Below, one piece after another: positions 49,801 to 58,773 of a DNA stretch of 64,000 bases. The stretch is from Aquimarina muelleri DSM 19832. Lineage in GTDB: Bacteria; Bacteroidota; Bacteroidia; Flavobacteriales; Flavobacteriaceae. The notes below the pieces were generated by a model, which was given only the letters and a program-made list of their open reading frames with translations, was not told the origin of the DNA and made no database searches. Within the stretch, counting starts at the first letter, position 1. Every line of letters begins with the position of its first letter. The stretch spans positions 1 to 64,000 of the forward strand of contig NZ_AUML01000010.1 in the NCBI RefSeq assembly GCF_000430665.1. The letters run 5' to 3'. The translations under genes and the position numbers were made by a program.

Positions 49801-52800
49801 AATTATTTGAAATCACTACCAATAAAGCTTCTTACAGTATCGGAGACGAAGCTGTCATAAAATTTAGTTCTGCTTCAAAAGATATTACCATTACAGTAGA
49901 CATTGAAAAAAACCATAGTATTATCGAAACAAAGCTTATACATCTTTCTAACGATAGTAAAACAATTAAAATTCCTGTTACAAAAGATGATTTAGGAGGT
50001 TTCTCGATCAATTACAGCTACCTAAATTATAATGGGTATCAAAGCGGGATATCCATAATTCCAGTGCCGTATGAGCCTACAGAGCTTAGTATAGAAACCA
50101 AAACATTTAGAGACAAATTATTACCAGGACAACAAGAAACCTGGAGTTTTACCATCAAAGGTCCAAAAGGAGATAAGGTTAGTGCAGAGCTACTAGCCAG
50201 TATGTATGATGCTTCTTTAGATCAGTTTAGACCCCACCAATGGTATTTCACCCCTATCACCAACCCTACTTATTATTCACAAAGCCAAAGAAAAGGATCG
50301 CAAAGTTTTGGAATACAAGATTTTAAATTACAAAATCCTAATACTCCGAATTACTATTATGGCACTCAAGGATACGATCAATTAAATTGGTTTGGACTCT
50401 ACTTTGGTCAACAATATTTTGGAAGTCGAGCCAAAAGCATGAGACTTAGCGGAGCTCCTGCACCAATGATGGAAAAATCTGCCGCAATGGAGTCTGTTTC
50501 TGATGATATGGAGTTAGAAGAGAGTGTTGCTGAAAGTGATTCTTTAGATAAGAAAAAGTCAAATACAGAAAGTGCTACAGAAAACAAGGATATATCTTCT
50601 GAAGATAAAAAACCATCTCTAGAAGGGATTAAAATCAGAAAAAACCTACAAGAAACTGCATTTTTCTTTCCGCAGCTAACTACCGATGTAGAGGGCAATA
50701 TAAGCTTTAATTTTACTGCTCCAGAAGCATTAACCAAATGGAAATTGCAGTTATTGGCGCATACCAAAACCTTAAATGCAGCAACTACAACACTAGAAAC
50801 GGTTACCCAAAAAGAATTAATGATCTTACCCAACCCTCCAAGGTTTTTAAGAGAAGGAGATAAAATTGTATTAAGCTCTAAAATATCTAATCTGGCGACC
50901 AAAGACCTTAACGGTATAATAGAATTACAGTTATTAGATGCTTTGACCAACAAACCAATAGATACTGAGCTTAAAAACAATAACGCCCGTTTAGGTTTTA
51001 GTGTTAAAGCTAAAGGAAACACAAATGTATCTTGGGTATTAGAAATTCCGGATGACGTACAGACAGTTCAATATAAAATCATTGCTAAAGCAGGTAATTT
51101 TTCTGATGGAGAACAAAATGTACTACCAGTATTAAGCAACAGAATGCTAGTTACCGAAACCTTACCGATGTGGATTCGTTCTGACCAGACAAAAACATTT
51201 ACATTAGATAAATTAAAGGATAACAACTCGACTACCTTAAAGCACCATAAACTTACTCTAGAGATGACCTCTAATCCTGCTTGGTACGCAGTACAAGCAT
51301 TGCCATATCTTATGGAATATCCATATGAGTGTGCAGAGCAAACCTTCTCCAGATATTACGCCAATACATTAGCTAGTTACATTGCTAACTCTAATCCAAG
51401 AATACAAGAGGTTTTTGATCAATGGAAATCTAGTGACGCATTATTAAGCAATCTTGAAAAAAATCAGGAACTAAAATCTCTTTTAATTCAGGAAACACCT
51501 TGGTTAAGAGATGCACAAAGCGAAACGGAACAAAAGAAAAGAATTGCTCTATTATTTGATTTAAATAAAATGAATAGTGAGCAAAAATCTGCTTTGCGCA
51601 AATTAGAGCAAATGCAATATGGATCTGGAGGGTTTCCTTGGTTTCAAGGCGGACGCGAAAATAGATTTATAACTCAACATATTGCTACTGGATTTGGACA
51701 TTTAAAAAAGTTAGGGGTTACTCAATTTGACTCAGGAACAACCAATATGCTACAAAATGCTATTCGCTTTTTGGATAATGAATTTGTAAAAGAATATGAT
51801 GAATTAAAAAGATACTGTCTAAAAAACAAGATAGATATCAATAAAAACCATCTAAGCCACACCCAAACTCATTACTTGTATATGCGTAGTTTTTTTAGCA
51901 ATATCAACAGACCTAAAAGCACTAATGAAGCTTGGAACTATTATTTGGGGCAATCTAAAAAATATTGGTTAAGTCAGAGTTTATACTCCCAAGGCCTTCT
52001 TGCTTTAATTATGCATAGAAATGAAGATCCTACTACGGCAACAAAAATAATTAGATCTTTAGATGAGAAAAGTGTTTCTAGTGAAGAGTTGGGTATGTAT
52101 TGGAAATCAAATACCGCAAGTTGGTTTTGGTATCAGGCTCCTATAGAAACTCAATCTCTTATGATTGAAGTTTTTTCTGAAATAGAAACAGAACCAAAAC
52201 GAACAAAAATAGTAGATAACTTAAAAATATGGTTACTGAAAAACAAGCAAACCAATCGCTGGAAGACAACCAAAGCTACTTCTGATGCAGTATACGCATT
52301 ATTATTACAAGGTAGTGACTGGTTATCGATAACCGACATGGTAGATATTGTATTAGGGGATCAAAAAATTGACCCAAGCACAATGAAAGATGTAAGAGTA
52401 GAGGCAGGAACAGGGTACTTTAAAACCTCTTGGAGTGGTAATGAAATACAACCTAATATGGCAACTGCTAAAATATCTAAGAAAGGAAAAGGTATTGCCT
52501 GGGGAGCATTATACTGGCAATATTTTGAAAATCTGGACAAAATTACTTCTGCAAAAACCCCTTTATCTCTAAAGAAAAAGTTATTCCTGAAAAAGAACAC
52601 CGATACTGGAGAAGGAATTACTGAAATCACTAAAGATACTAAATTAGAATTAGGAGATTTAATTAGAGTACGCATAGAGTTAAGATCTGATCGTGCAATG
52701 GAGTTTGTACACATGAAAGATATGCGGGCATCCGGATTAGAACCTGTTAATGTTATCTCACAATATAAGTGGCAAGATAATTTAGGCTATTATGAAAGTA

Positions 52801-52979
52801 CTAAAGATGCATCTACTAACTTTTTCTTTGATTACCTACCAAAAGGAGTATTTGTTTTTGAATATGATCTAAGAGTAAATAATAAAGGAGATTTTTCTAA
52901 TGGTATCACCACTATACAAAGTATGTATGCTCCTGAGTTTTCTAGTCATTCTGAAGGAATTAGAGTGAACATTCAATAA
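46884..52979 (+). CDS. bacterial alpha-2-macroglobulin family protein with thioester motif
   Basis: A 2031-residue secreted or anchored protease trap. It has a signal peptide (MKKYFLLIIICISNLYVMKGQ), a long helical N-terminal region (to about 500), macroglobulin MG domains with the Tyr-rich FTDRSIYRPGQTVYFKG signature, and a Ser/Glu/Lys-rich low-complexity segment at about 1199-1246 that could be the bait region. The thioester motif is C1483-A-E-Q1486 in YECAEQTF, followed by the alpha/alpha-toroid TED. No PBP1C (pbpC) gene is beside it, unlike many bacterial macroglobulin loci. The second Met may be the true start. Confidence 0.92.
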   Translation: MMKKYFLLIIICISNLYVMKGQNDYQSNWKKVETFDQQGLPKSALEIVESIYNKAQKETNNNQIIKSLIYRAKYLLTLEENAQLLIIKDLKNEIKSSTFPKRNILESILANLYWQYFQQNRWKFYNRTQTSEKVDQEDFRTWDLKTLFNEVHVYYQKSLQNGVLAQQTDLKQFDEILNTASDSKKYRPTLYDFLTHNALEFYKTSETGITKPSYAFTIDESEYLQDYNIFSSLKISSKDSLSLQFNALKLFQNLIKFHARNKTPDPLIEVNIERLNFVYENAVFADKEAILLSSFQSEKKNHATQSASALYDYEIANLYKQQGSVYIPEENKINRWKLKEAVEVCDATIKKFPDSRGANKCKALKSQIVHSVLEIKTEKYIPIQTAGRLLITYKNLDKLYFKALKITDKQLKSINQLYKTEDQVKFLNSLQTIKSWKAEIRNEKDYQNHNTEVLLPELEQGTYLILATTTNDLSTKSMFSYGDTQITNLALIENKTPDKLFFQVLDRNNGAPVVNAKIHLKTDNDRGYGNKLDKTITTDEKGEAHLVVNTHYYDVTITVSHEKDTAIFNGYYLNQSYKPNNNITTQHNTFVFTDRSIYRPGQTVYFKGIVMSSTNNKDHKVLPNHSTFVTLKDVNDQEVKTLNLKTNDYGSFHGEFILPNSGLTGIYTIEANDYYNLTSFSVEEYKRPKFETTFNPVTETYKLKDNIKLTGVATAYAGSAITDAKVVYRVHRKVQYPRWCYWYPQHTVEPQEITHGETKTNEKGEYTINFVAIPDLSVSKENLPIFNYEVTADVIDINGETRSTTTIVNVGYHALTTAVTIKNNIDKTDKDNTFSVSTINLNNEPVSTTGNIKIFKLKAPEKPMRVRPWKAPDYEGFKEEEFKKLFPHDAFKNEHDYRTWDKGEMVFDKPFNTAATKENKKGVQKLSLDNTKEWRSGKYVVELNTKDRFGQEVKDIQYFTLYSQEDKIISDQQLFEITTNKASYSIGDEAVIKFSSASKDITITVDIEKNHSIIETKLIHLSNDSKTIKIPVTKDDLGGFSINYSYLNYNGYQSGISIIPVPYEPTELSIETKTFRDKLLPGQQETWSFTIKGPKGDKVSAELLASMYDASLDQFRPHQWYFTPITNPTYYSQSQRKGSQSFGIQDFKLQNPNTPNYYYGTQGYDQLNWFGLYFGQQYFGSRAKSMRLSGAPAPMMEKSAAMESVSDDMELEESVAESDSLDKKKSNTESATENKDISSEDKKPSLEGIKIRKNLQETAFFFPQLTTDVEGNISFNFTAPEALTKWKLQLLAHTKTLNAATTTLETVTQKELMILPNPPRFLREGDKIVLSSKISNLATKDLNGIIELQLLDALTNKPIDTELKNNNARLGFSVKAKGNTNVSWVLEIPDDVQTVQYKIIAKAGNFSDGEQNVLPVLSNRMLVTETLPMWIRSDQTKTFTLDKLKDNNSTTLKHHKLTLEMTSNPAWYAVQALPYLMEYPYECAEQTFSRYYANTLASYIANSNPRIQEVFDQWKSSDALLSNLEKNQELKSLLIQETPWLRDAQSETEQKKRIALLFDLNKMNSEQKSALRKLEQMQYGSGGFPWFQGGRENRFITQHIATGFGHLKKLGVTQFDSGTTNMLQNAIRFLDNEFVKEYDELKRYCLKNKIDINKNHLSHTQTHYLYMRSFFSNINRPKSTNEAWNYYLGQSKKYWLSQSLYSQGLLALIMHRNEDPTTATKIIRSLDEKSVSSEELGMYWKSNTASWFWYQAPIETQSLMIEVFSEIETEPKRTKIVDNLKIWLLKNKQTNRWKTTKATSDAVYALLLQGSDWLSITDMVDIVLGDQKIDPSTMKDVRVEAGTGYFKTSWSGNEIQPNMATAKISKKGKGIAWGALYWQYFENLDKITSAKTPLSLKKKLFLKKNTDTGEGITEITKDTKLELGDLIRVRIELRSDRAMEFVHMKDMRASGLEPVNVISQYKWQDNLGYYESTKDASTNFFFDYLPKGVFVFEYDLRVNNKGDFSNGITTIQSMYAPEFSSHSEGIRVNIQ

Positions 52980-53008
52980 AAAAATAAATTACTTTTTATT
53001 ATTTTAGT

Positions 53009-53057
53009 CCCACAAATATGTTGCAAATAAATTTTACAGACATATCTGTGGGGCTTT
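53009..53057 (+). terminator. probable terminator after the macroglobulin gene
   Basis: Arms CCCACAAATATGT and ACATATCTGTGGG pair with a single internal mismatch and an 18-base loop, followed by CTTTAATTAT. It lies 30 bases after the stop. The U-run is short, so efficiency is uncertain. Confidence 0.65.
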
Positions 53058-53074
53058 AATTATATAGAGTACGT

Positions 53075-53725
53075 ATGCGGTTAACCAAGAAGATATTTAA
53101 ATATATCGGAATCATTGTACTGGTTCCGATTATCTATATAATCATATCTTTAATTTTAACTTATATCCCTATAAATAATGGTACAGATAATACTACAAAA
53201 AATCACACCATTTATTTAAATTCTAATGGTATACATTTAGAAATAATTATCGCTAAAAACGATTTAAACACATCTATTTTAAAAGATCAAAAGTATACCT
53301 CTCAAGCACAATACTTCTCTTTTGGCTGGGGAGATAAAAATTTTTATATAGAGACTCCTATTTGGGCAGATCTTACTTTTGTAAATGGATTTCAAGCTTT
53401 GTTTCTTAAAACTCCTACACTATTGCATGTATCCAGATATTCATCAGTAGACAAAAACTGGGTTGCTTTAAAAATAGATCCAGAACAGCTAAAAAAAATC
53501 AATCTGTATATTTTAAATACATTTAGATTAGACTCTAAAAACAAAAAAATAATACTTGCTGGGTTAGGATATTATAAAAATGATGATTTCTATGAAGCAA
53601 GAGGCAACTACACTTGCTTTAACACCTGCAATACTTGGGTAAACACTGGATTAAAAAAGAGCAACATAAAGGCATGTTTATGGACACCTTATGACTTTGG
53701 TCTGCTTTATCTACATAAAAAATAA
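53075..53725 (+). CDS. TIGR02117/DUF2459 family protein
   Basis: A 216-residue protein with one N-terminal transmembrane helix (YIGIIVLVPIIYIIISLILTY). The body has ISL-type strands, NSNGIHLEIII, YFSFGWGDKNFYIETPIWADL and a Cys-rich end NYTCFNTCNTWVN. These fit the TIGR02117 (DUF2459) family, first noted near urease genes; there is no urease here. The conserved His/Cys pattern (NGIHLEI, YTCFNTCN) suggests a Cys-peptidase-like fold, but this is inference. Confidence 0.8.
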   Translation: MRLTKKIFKYIGIIVLVPIIYIIISLILTYIPINNGTDNTTKNHTIYLNSNGIHLEIIIAKNDLNTSILKDQKYTSQAQYFSFGWGDKNFYIETPIWADLTFVNGFQALFLKTPTLLHVSRYSSVDKNWVALKIDPEQLKKINLYILNTFRLDSKNKKIILAGLGYYKNDDFYEARGNYTCFNTCNTWVNTGLKKSNIKACLWTPYDFGLLYLHKK

Positions 53726-53843
53726 ACAAAAGTTTGGGTAATAATTTAGAATTTCAGGAACTAAAGTAAGTAAACATTTAGCACGTAAAAATAATCTGAA
53801 AAAAATTACATCTGTTCATCTCAAATTTTAACCTAAGAAATAT

Positions 53844-54806
53844 ATGGAGCGAAAAAAAACTAAACCAAAGCGTAAAAATAAAATTATAATTACCCTACTA
53901 ATCATAGTAATTCTTTTAGGTAGCATTATTTCTTACTTTTATAATAAAAAACATCTCTTTTTTCCAGTAGAAATTGAACCAAAAATCGCAGAATGTGTAG
54001 TTAGGAGTTCTATCCAATTATATGTGATTAATCCAAAAACATTAGAGTTCGAAAAATACAAAGTGCTTCCTTTAGGAACCAAAGTTGATGTAATGCTTAA
54101 TAATTGGGTATTGGCAGATGGATATGGATATTACTACAGATTAAGCAATTACGAAGGTAGAAATGATATTTTTGCAGAAGAGATTATTCACAAATACATC
54201 TCAAATGATATATTAGAGTATTTTTCTTTTGATAATCTTAATTATTATGAAGTATTCCCCACAAATGACTATAATGATATACCATATAAGTTTCAAAGTT
54301 GTATTGTAGATTTTTTTTATCAAGAACAACTACATAAAAATAAAAGATGGCGTTTTAGTTCTATTTCTGACAGAGCTAAAAGTACTTTTGTTATAGATAA
54401 TTTTACTAGCGAAAAAGAAAAAGATATTGCTATTATATTAGAAAGTGAAGATACACGAAGCCATGCATTATACTTTTTTCATAGAGATGATAATCAAAGA
54501 TGTAATACTATATACACCGCAACATATGGAGGTGGTTCTCCTATCATGAAAATCTTTAAAAAAAATGATTTAATATATCAAAACGATAACACCTTAAAGC
54601 CAGCACCAAATAATGGTATTATTTTAGAGTTTTATGGAGGTAGTTACAGGAGTGCAATTTTATACGATCCTAACCTAAAAAGTTTTATGGACTATCCCCA
54701 ATATATTACACCAATAGAAAAAAATGAAGATCTTAATATACAAAAAAACACCAATAATATACCTGAAACGCAGGAATTAGAAAAAGATAGTATTTATTTT
54801 GAATAA
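53844..54806 (+). CDS. membrane-anchored protein of unknown function
   Basis: A 320-residue protein with a basic cytosolic N-terminus (KKTKPKRKNK), one transmembrane helix (IIITLLIIVILLGSIISYFY) and a large extracytoplasmic part. The segment IAECVVRSSIQLYVINPKTLEFEKYKVLPLGTKV resembles an SH3-like strand arrangement, but I do not recognise the family. It lies 18 bases before the next membrane gene and 118 after the DUF2459 gene, so it is probably co-transcribed with the former. Confidence 0.68.
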   Translation: MERKKTKPKRKNKIIITLLIIVILLGSIISYFYNKKHLFFPVEIEPKIAECVVRSSIQLYVINPKTLEFEKYKVLPLGTKVDVMLNNWVLADGYGYYYRLSNYEGRNDIFAEEIIHKYISNDILEYFSFDNLNYYEVFPTNDYNDIPYKFQSCIVDFFYQEQLHKNKRWRFSSISDRAKSTFVIDNFTSEKEKDIAIILESEDTRSHALYFFHRDDNQRCNTIYTATYGGGSPIMKIFKKNDLIYQNDNTLKPAPNNGIILEFYGGSYRSAILYDPNLKSFMDYPQYITPIEKNEDLNIQKNTNNIPETQELEKDSIYFE

Positions 54807-54824
54807 CAAGAATAAAAACACTTT

Positions 54825-55694
54825 ATGAGGATTACAAAAATGATAACATCAAAAAAAATAATATCTCAAAATATTGGAAATCCTATTTTCCTAATAAGTC
54901 TGGGGGTACTTATCCTTAATGATTGGTTTTTAAAAGCCTTCTTTCATAATACTATTACTGGAAAGTTGTCAGATTTTGCTGGTCTTATTGCTTTTCCCTT
55001 TTTTTTAAGCTTATTTTTTATTGAACAAAAAAAAACTATCCATATCCTTATTGGAATTCTTTTTGTTTTTTGGAAAAGTACTTGGTCACAACCTCTGATC
55101 AATATATGTAATCAAATAGGTTTACCTCTTTATAGAACTGTTGATTATACAGATCTTATCGCATTGCCTAGTATTTTTATTTCTTATTCATTATTAAAAA
55201 ATAAAAGACATCTAAAACTACGCCCATTTCTATCAAAAACAGTCATTATATGTTCTTCTATCGCATTTATCGCTACCTCTATGCCGCCTCGTGAAAACAG
55301 AAAATATGTAGACATAAATAAAGAGTATGTTTTTAATTTTTCGAAAACAGAACTAGTATCAAGATTAAATATGATACAATTATATGAAATTCAAAAACTA
55401 AATAAACGCCATGGTAAAATTAATTTTAATAGCGAAACAAATATTTTTCACTATCAAAATAATCAAGATACTTTGTCTCTAATTTTGGATAACAAAATGG
55501 TAAGCCACCAAGATACAATCAAATTTAAAACCTCTTTTGTAGATATTGAGATAGTGGGTAATAAAGATACCTCTGCATTAAAATTATTAAACTTATATCA
55601 AATAGTTACCTTACGCTCTAAAAAGAATTATCGTAAAATAGCCCTCAAACAATTTGAAAAACGAATAATAAATGGGATAAGAAAATATCGTTAA
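54825..55694 (+). CDS. polytopic membrane protein of unknown function
   Basis: A 289-residue protein with an N-terminal membrane region (LGVLILNDWFLKAFFHNT, then GKLSDFAGLIAFPFFLSLFF and two or three more helices to about residue 165) and a soluble C-terminal part from about 165. The TGKLSDFAG motif occurs in a scattered family of bacterial membrane proteins without known role. The start may instead be the Met five codons on. It lies 18 bases after the previous gene, indicating co-expression. Confidence 0.68.
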   Translation: MRITKMITSKKIISQNIGNPIFLISLGVLILNDWFLKAFFHNTITGKLSDFAGLIAFPFFLSLFFIEQKKTIHILIGILFVFWKSTWSQPLINICNQIGLPLYRTVDYTDLIALPSIFISYSLLKNKRHLKLRPFLSKTVIICSSIAFIATSMPPRENRKYVDINKEYVFNFSKTELVSRLNMIQLYEIQKLNKRHGKINFNSETNIFHYQNNQDTLSLILDNKMVSHQDTIKFKTSFVDIEIVGNKDTSALKLLNLYQIVTLRSKKNYRKIALKQFEKRIINGIRKYR

Positions 55695-55753
55695 ATCTTT
55701 GATTGTTATTTTTTTTTAAACATCAACACTATTAAATTCGCTTTGCAAACGTA

Positions 55754-56356
55754 TTATTTTTCTGACGTCATTACAGCATCAATAGTATGGATTATACCAT
55801 TAGAAGCTTCTACATCGGTAGTAACCAATGTGCCGCCATTACCCATTTTATCAATAATGAAAATCCTATTCTTTTTCATAGACACAGTTAACTTAGATCC
55901 TCCCAGAGTTTTTAACTGCATGCTCCCTCTACCCTCTTTTACAGCTGCAGTAATATCTTCTTTCGTGATTTTACCTGGTATTACATGATAATTTAATATA
56001 GATTGTAATTTTTCTTTATTTCGAGACTCTAATAATTCTTCTACCTTACCTTCGGGTAACTTATCAAATGCCATATTTACCGGAGCGAAAATAGTATAAG
56101 AATTTTCAGTATTCAAAACCTTAGAAAACTCTGCTACCTCTATAACTGAAGCTAGTATAGAAAAACCTTTATCCATAGCAGTAAACTCTATTATCGTAGG
56201 TTTGTTTTTTTCTATTTTTTGAGGTTGTATAATATTTTCTGCAATTAATTTTTCATTCCCCTTTATTTCTTTTCCTTCTTTTTTAGTTTCGCTACAAGCA
56301 GTTACAACTAATAGTCCTGATAAAAAAAGAACGGATATATTATTTTTAATTCTCAT
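55754..56356 (-). CDS. fasciclin-domain lipoprotein
   Basis: A 200-residue protein with lipobox VVTAC (Cys21) and a single fasciclin (FAS1) domain from about residue 62. The domain carries EVAEFSKVLNTENSYTIFAPVNMAFDKLP (H1-type) and a C-terminal NGIIHTIDAVM (H2-type). FAS1 lipoproteins are common in marine flavobacteria and are thought to be involved in adhesion. It is divergent from the CMD-DoxX-monooxygenase operon across a 300-base gap, so they might share control. Confidence 0.93.
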   Translation of the reverse strand: MRIKNNISVLFLSGLLVVTACSETKKEGKEIKGNEKLIAENIIQPQKIEKNKPTIIEFTAMDKGFSILASVIEVAEFSKVLNTENSYTIFAPVNMAFDKLPEGKVEELLESRNKEKLQSILNYHVIPGKITKEDITAAVKEGRGSMQLKTLGGSKLTVSMKKNRIFIIDKMGNGGTLVTTDVEASNGIIHTIDAVMTSEK

Positions 56357-56659
56357 TATGAATATTTTTCAATGTTATATATACTCAGAAACGGTCTATA
56401 GATGTTTTGCTTTGGTAATATTTAGTTAAATAATAATTAATGAAATACTAAACTCTATAATTCATTACATAAAACCAAACTCCCCCTTCCTGATCTTTTA
56501 TAAAAATAGTGTAACATCTAAAAAATTTATCTACCAACTTAGTATCTGTTATGCTTTTTCTAGAATTCGTTCTTTTGGTTTTATTTCTTAATCCAGATTA
56601 ATTTTTTAGTGATTTCATTTTTCGAATTTTGTTGTGAATCTTTAAAAACACAATAAATT
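56357..56659. other. divergent intergenic region between the fasciclin gene and the CMD operon
   Basis: About 300 AT-rich bases with no open frame. No clear TAnnTTTG element or hairpin was found by eye, so promoters for both directions remain undefined. It probably carries regulatory sequence because both flanking genes start outward from it. Confidence 0.4.
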
Positions 56660-57112
56660 ATGAAAACAGATCGAATAAATATTAGCGAAATCAATCCAAA
56701 TGCATACAAACCATTAGTATCCTTATACAACGATATAAAAAAAAGTTCTTTATCTGATTTAGAGTTTTTATTAATTGAAATAAGAGCTTCCCAGATTAAT
56801 GGATGTTCTTATTGTGTACAAATGCACATTAAAAATGCTATCCTACAGGGAGAAAAACAATATCGTATTCATGCACTACCATTTTGGAAAGAATCTCCGT
56901 TTTTTACTGAGGAAGAGCAATTAATTCTTGAGATAACCGAAGCTATTACTAATATTTCTGTAGAAGGATTGAATGATACACTTTATCAAAGAGCTATTCA
57001 TATTTTTGGCGAAGAAAAAGTAGCAGATATCATTATGGCTATTTGTTGTATTAATTCGTGGAATAGAATAGGGCGAGCAACTCTAATGACACCAATTCCT
57101 TCACAAGATTAA
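56660..57112 (+). CDS. carboxymuconolactone decarboxylase family protein (AhpD-like)
   Basis: A 150-residue protein. It has the AhpD-type active site GCSYCVQMH (C-x-x-C plus His) after the helix LIEIRASQINGC and a second half with ITEAITNI and SWNRIGRAT. AhpD-like proteins act as peroxidase or alkylhydroperoxidase adaptors rather than true decarboxylases. First of three genes with 18-22 base gaps: AhpD-like, DoxX and FAD monooxygenase. It probably shields or repairs redox damage or oxidises small aromatics; the substrate is unknown. Confidence 0.9.
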   Translation: MKTDRINISEINPNAYKPLVSLYNDIKKSSLSDLEFLLIEIRASQINGCSYCVQMHIKNAILQGEKQYRIHALPFWKESPFFTEEEQLILEITEAITNISVEGLNDTLYQRAIHIFGEEKVADIIMAICCINSWNRIGRATLMTPIPSQD

Positions 57113-57130
57113 CTAAATTTTATACAAATA

Positions 57131-57553
57131 ATGATTTTATATATTAAGCTTTTTTTAAGACTAAGTATTGCTCTTGGATTTATATCTGCGGTTGCAGACA
57201 GACTTGGCTGGTGGCCAACAGAACAATCTACTTGGGGCAACTGGAGTAATTTTATAGCATACACCCAAACACTAAACCCTTGGTTTCCTGATTATTTTAC
57301 AAATTTTATTGGTATTATAGTTACTTGTGCCGAAGTAATCCTTGCCATACTTTTAGTTATTGGGTTTAAAACCTCATTATCTGCTAAAATTAGCGGCGTA
57401 TTACTTCTTATATTTGGAGTAGCAATGTCTATTACTGTTGGCATTAAAGCTCCTTTAGATTATTCGGTATTTTCTGCTGCAGCTGCTGCTTTTGGACTTG
57501 GTTTAATCAAAGAGAAGTATCTGGAGGTTGATGTATTACTACAGGCAAAATAA
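57131..57553 (+). CDS. DoxX family membrane protein
   Basis: A 140-residue protein with four hydrophobic helices: KLFLRLSIALGFISAVADRL, FTNFIGIIVTCAEVILAILL, then helices leading to GVLLLIFGVAMSITV and SAAAAAFGLGL. Such small DoxX-type proteins often accompany redox enzymes and are thought to form membrane subunits, for example with thiosulfate:quinone reductase or antioxidant partners. Here it is flanked by an AhpD-like protein and a flavoprotein, 18 and 21 bases apart. Confidence 0.85.
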   Translation: MILYIKLFLRLSIALGFISAVADRLGWWPTEQSTWGNWSNFIAYTQTLNPWFPDYFTNFIGIIVTCAEVILAILLVIGFKTSLSAKISGVLLLIFGVAMSITVGIKAPLDYSVFSAAAAAFGLGLIKEKYLEVDVLLQAK

Positions 57554-57574
57554 ACTTTAAAAATACACTATTTT

Positions 57575-58717
57575 ATGATTTCAATTATTGGAGCTGGTAT
57601 AGGAGGATTGTCATTAGCCTTAGCTTTAGAAAAACTTAATATTGATTATCAGGTATTTGAAAAAACAAATTCTATCAAAACAGTTGGGGCAGGAATATGG
57701 CTTGCCCCAAATGCTTTGCAAATACTAGAATGGCTAGGCATTCTTGAATCTATACAAAGTAATGGCAATTCTATAAATAGAATTACTATAGCTACACATG
57801 ACCTAAAACCATTGTCTGATTCCTGTCAACAATTTATAAAAGATAAATTTGGGTATTGTACTATTGCTATACATCGTGCAAAACTTCAAGAAATTCTTTT
57901 GCAGAATATCCCTAATGAAAAGATTAAATTAGGAAAATCATTACGCACGTTTGAAAAATTAACAGATGACACAATTAAAATCACATTTGAGGATACTTCT
58001 CAAATCGAAACTAATTATCTTATTGGCGCAGATGGTATACATTCTAAAGTAAGAAAACAACTATTTCCAACAAATATAATTAGATATTCTGGACAAACAT
58101 GCTGGAGAGGTGTTGCAGATATCGAAATTGAAGATCGTTTTAAACATCAAGGTATCGAAATGTGGGGAAATCAAATACGCTTTGGAATCTCTAGAATAGC
58201 AAGCAAAAAAACATATTGGTTTGCTGTAATTACTAGTAAATCTAACAGTAATAGTATTTTTTTAGATGTAAAAAAATATCTTATAGATATGTTTTCGCCT
58301 TTTCATCCAATAGTAGGCAAACTAATTTTAAACACAGATGAATGCAATATTATAAAAGGAGATATAAATGATATCCAACCATTAAAATATTGGTATAAAG
58401 ACAACATATGCCTTATTGGTGATGCAGCTCATTGCGCCACTCCTGATCTAGGGCAAGGTGGTGCACAAGCTATTGAAGATGCGTATTATTTATCCCACTT
58501 AATAGCTCAAGAGAGTGAGATTTCAAATGCCTACCCTAAGTTTCAAAAAAAAAGACGTAAAAAGGTCAACACTATAGTTACCCAATCCAGAAGTATAGAA
58601 AAAATAGCTCATTTAAAATATGGAAAAAGACTACGGAATCTAATCTTGAAAAATATTCCAAAAAGTATGTCCGCTAAAAAGATGATAGAACTATATCAAA
58701 TTGAAAAAAACAATTAA
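57575..58717 (+). CDS. FAD-dependent monooxygenase (PHBH/UbiH fold)
   Basis: A 380-residue flavin hydroxylase of group A. The Rossmann FAD-binding motif is GAGIGGLSLALALEKL at the N-terminus, the DG motif is LIGADGIHSKVRKQLF (about residue 150), and the GD motif is LIGDAAHCATPDLGQGGAQAI (about 285-305). The closest groups are salicylate/6-hydroxynicotinate-type and kynurenine-type monooxygenases, but the substrate cannot be chosen. NAD(P)H and O2 should be used. Third gene of the CMD-DoxX-monooxygenase operon. Confidence 0.9.
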   Translation: MISIIGAGIGGLSLALALEKLNIDYQVFEKTNSIKTVGAGIWLAPNALQILEWLGILESIQSNGNSINRITIATHDLKPLSDSCQQFIKDKFGYCTIAIHRAKLQEILLQNIPNEKIKLGKSLRTFEKLTDDTIKITFEDTSQIETNYLIGADGIHSKVRKQLFPTNIIRYSGQTCWRGVADIEIEDRFKHQGIEMWGNQIRFGISRIASKKTYWFAVITSKSNSNSIFLDVKKYLIDMFSPFHPIVGKLILNTDECNIIKGDINDIQPLKYWYKDNICLIGDAAHCATPDLGQGGAQAIEDAYYLSHLIAQESEISNAYPKFQKKRRKKVNTIVTQSRSIEKIAHLKYGKRLRNLILKNIPKSMSAKKMIELYQIEKNN

Positions 58718-58773
58718 TTTATCGTTCTTTCAAACCTATTTAACGGATATAGAATATTATTATATTTTAACAG

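Noticed and set aside
56660..57112. True gamma-carboxymuconolactone decarboxylase in aromatic degradation
   Set aside because: The GCSYC pair is the AhpD-type motif and no other beta-ketoadipate pathway gene is present.
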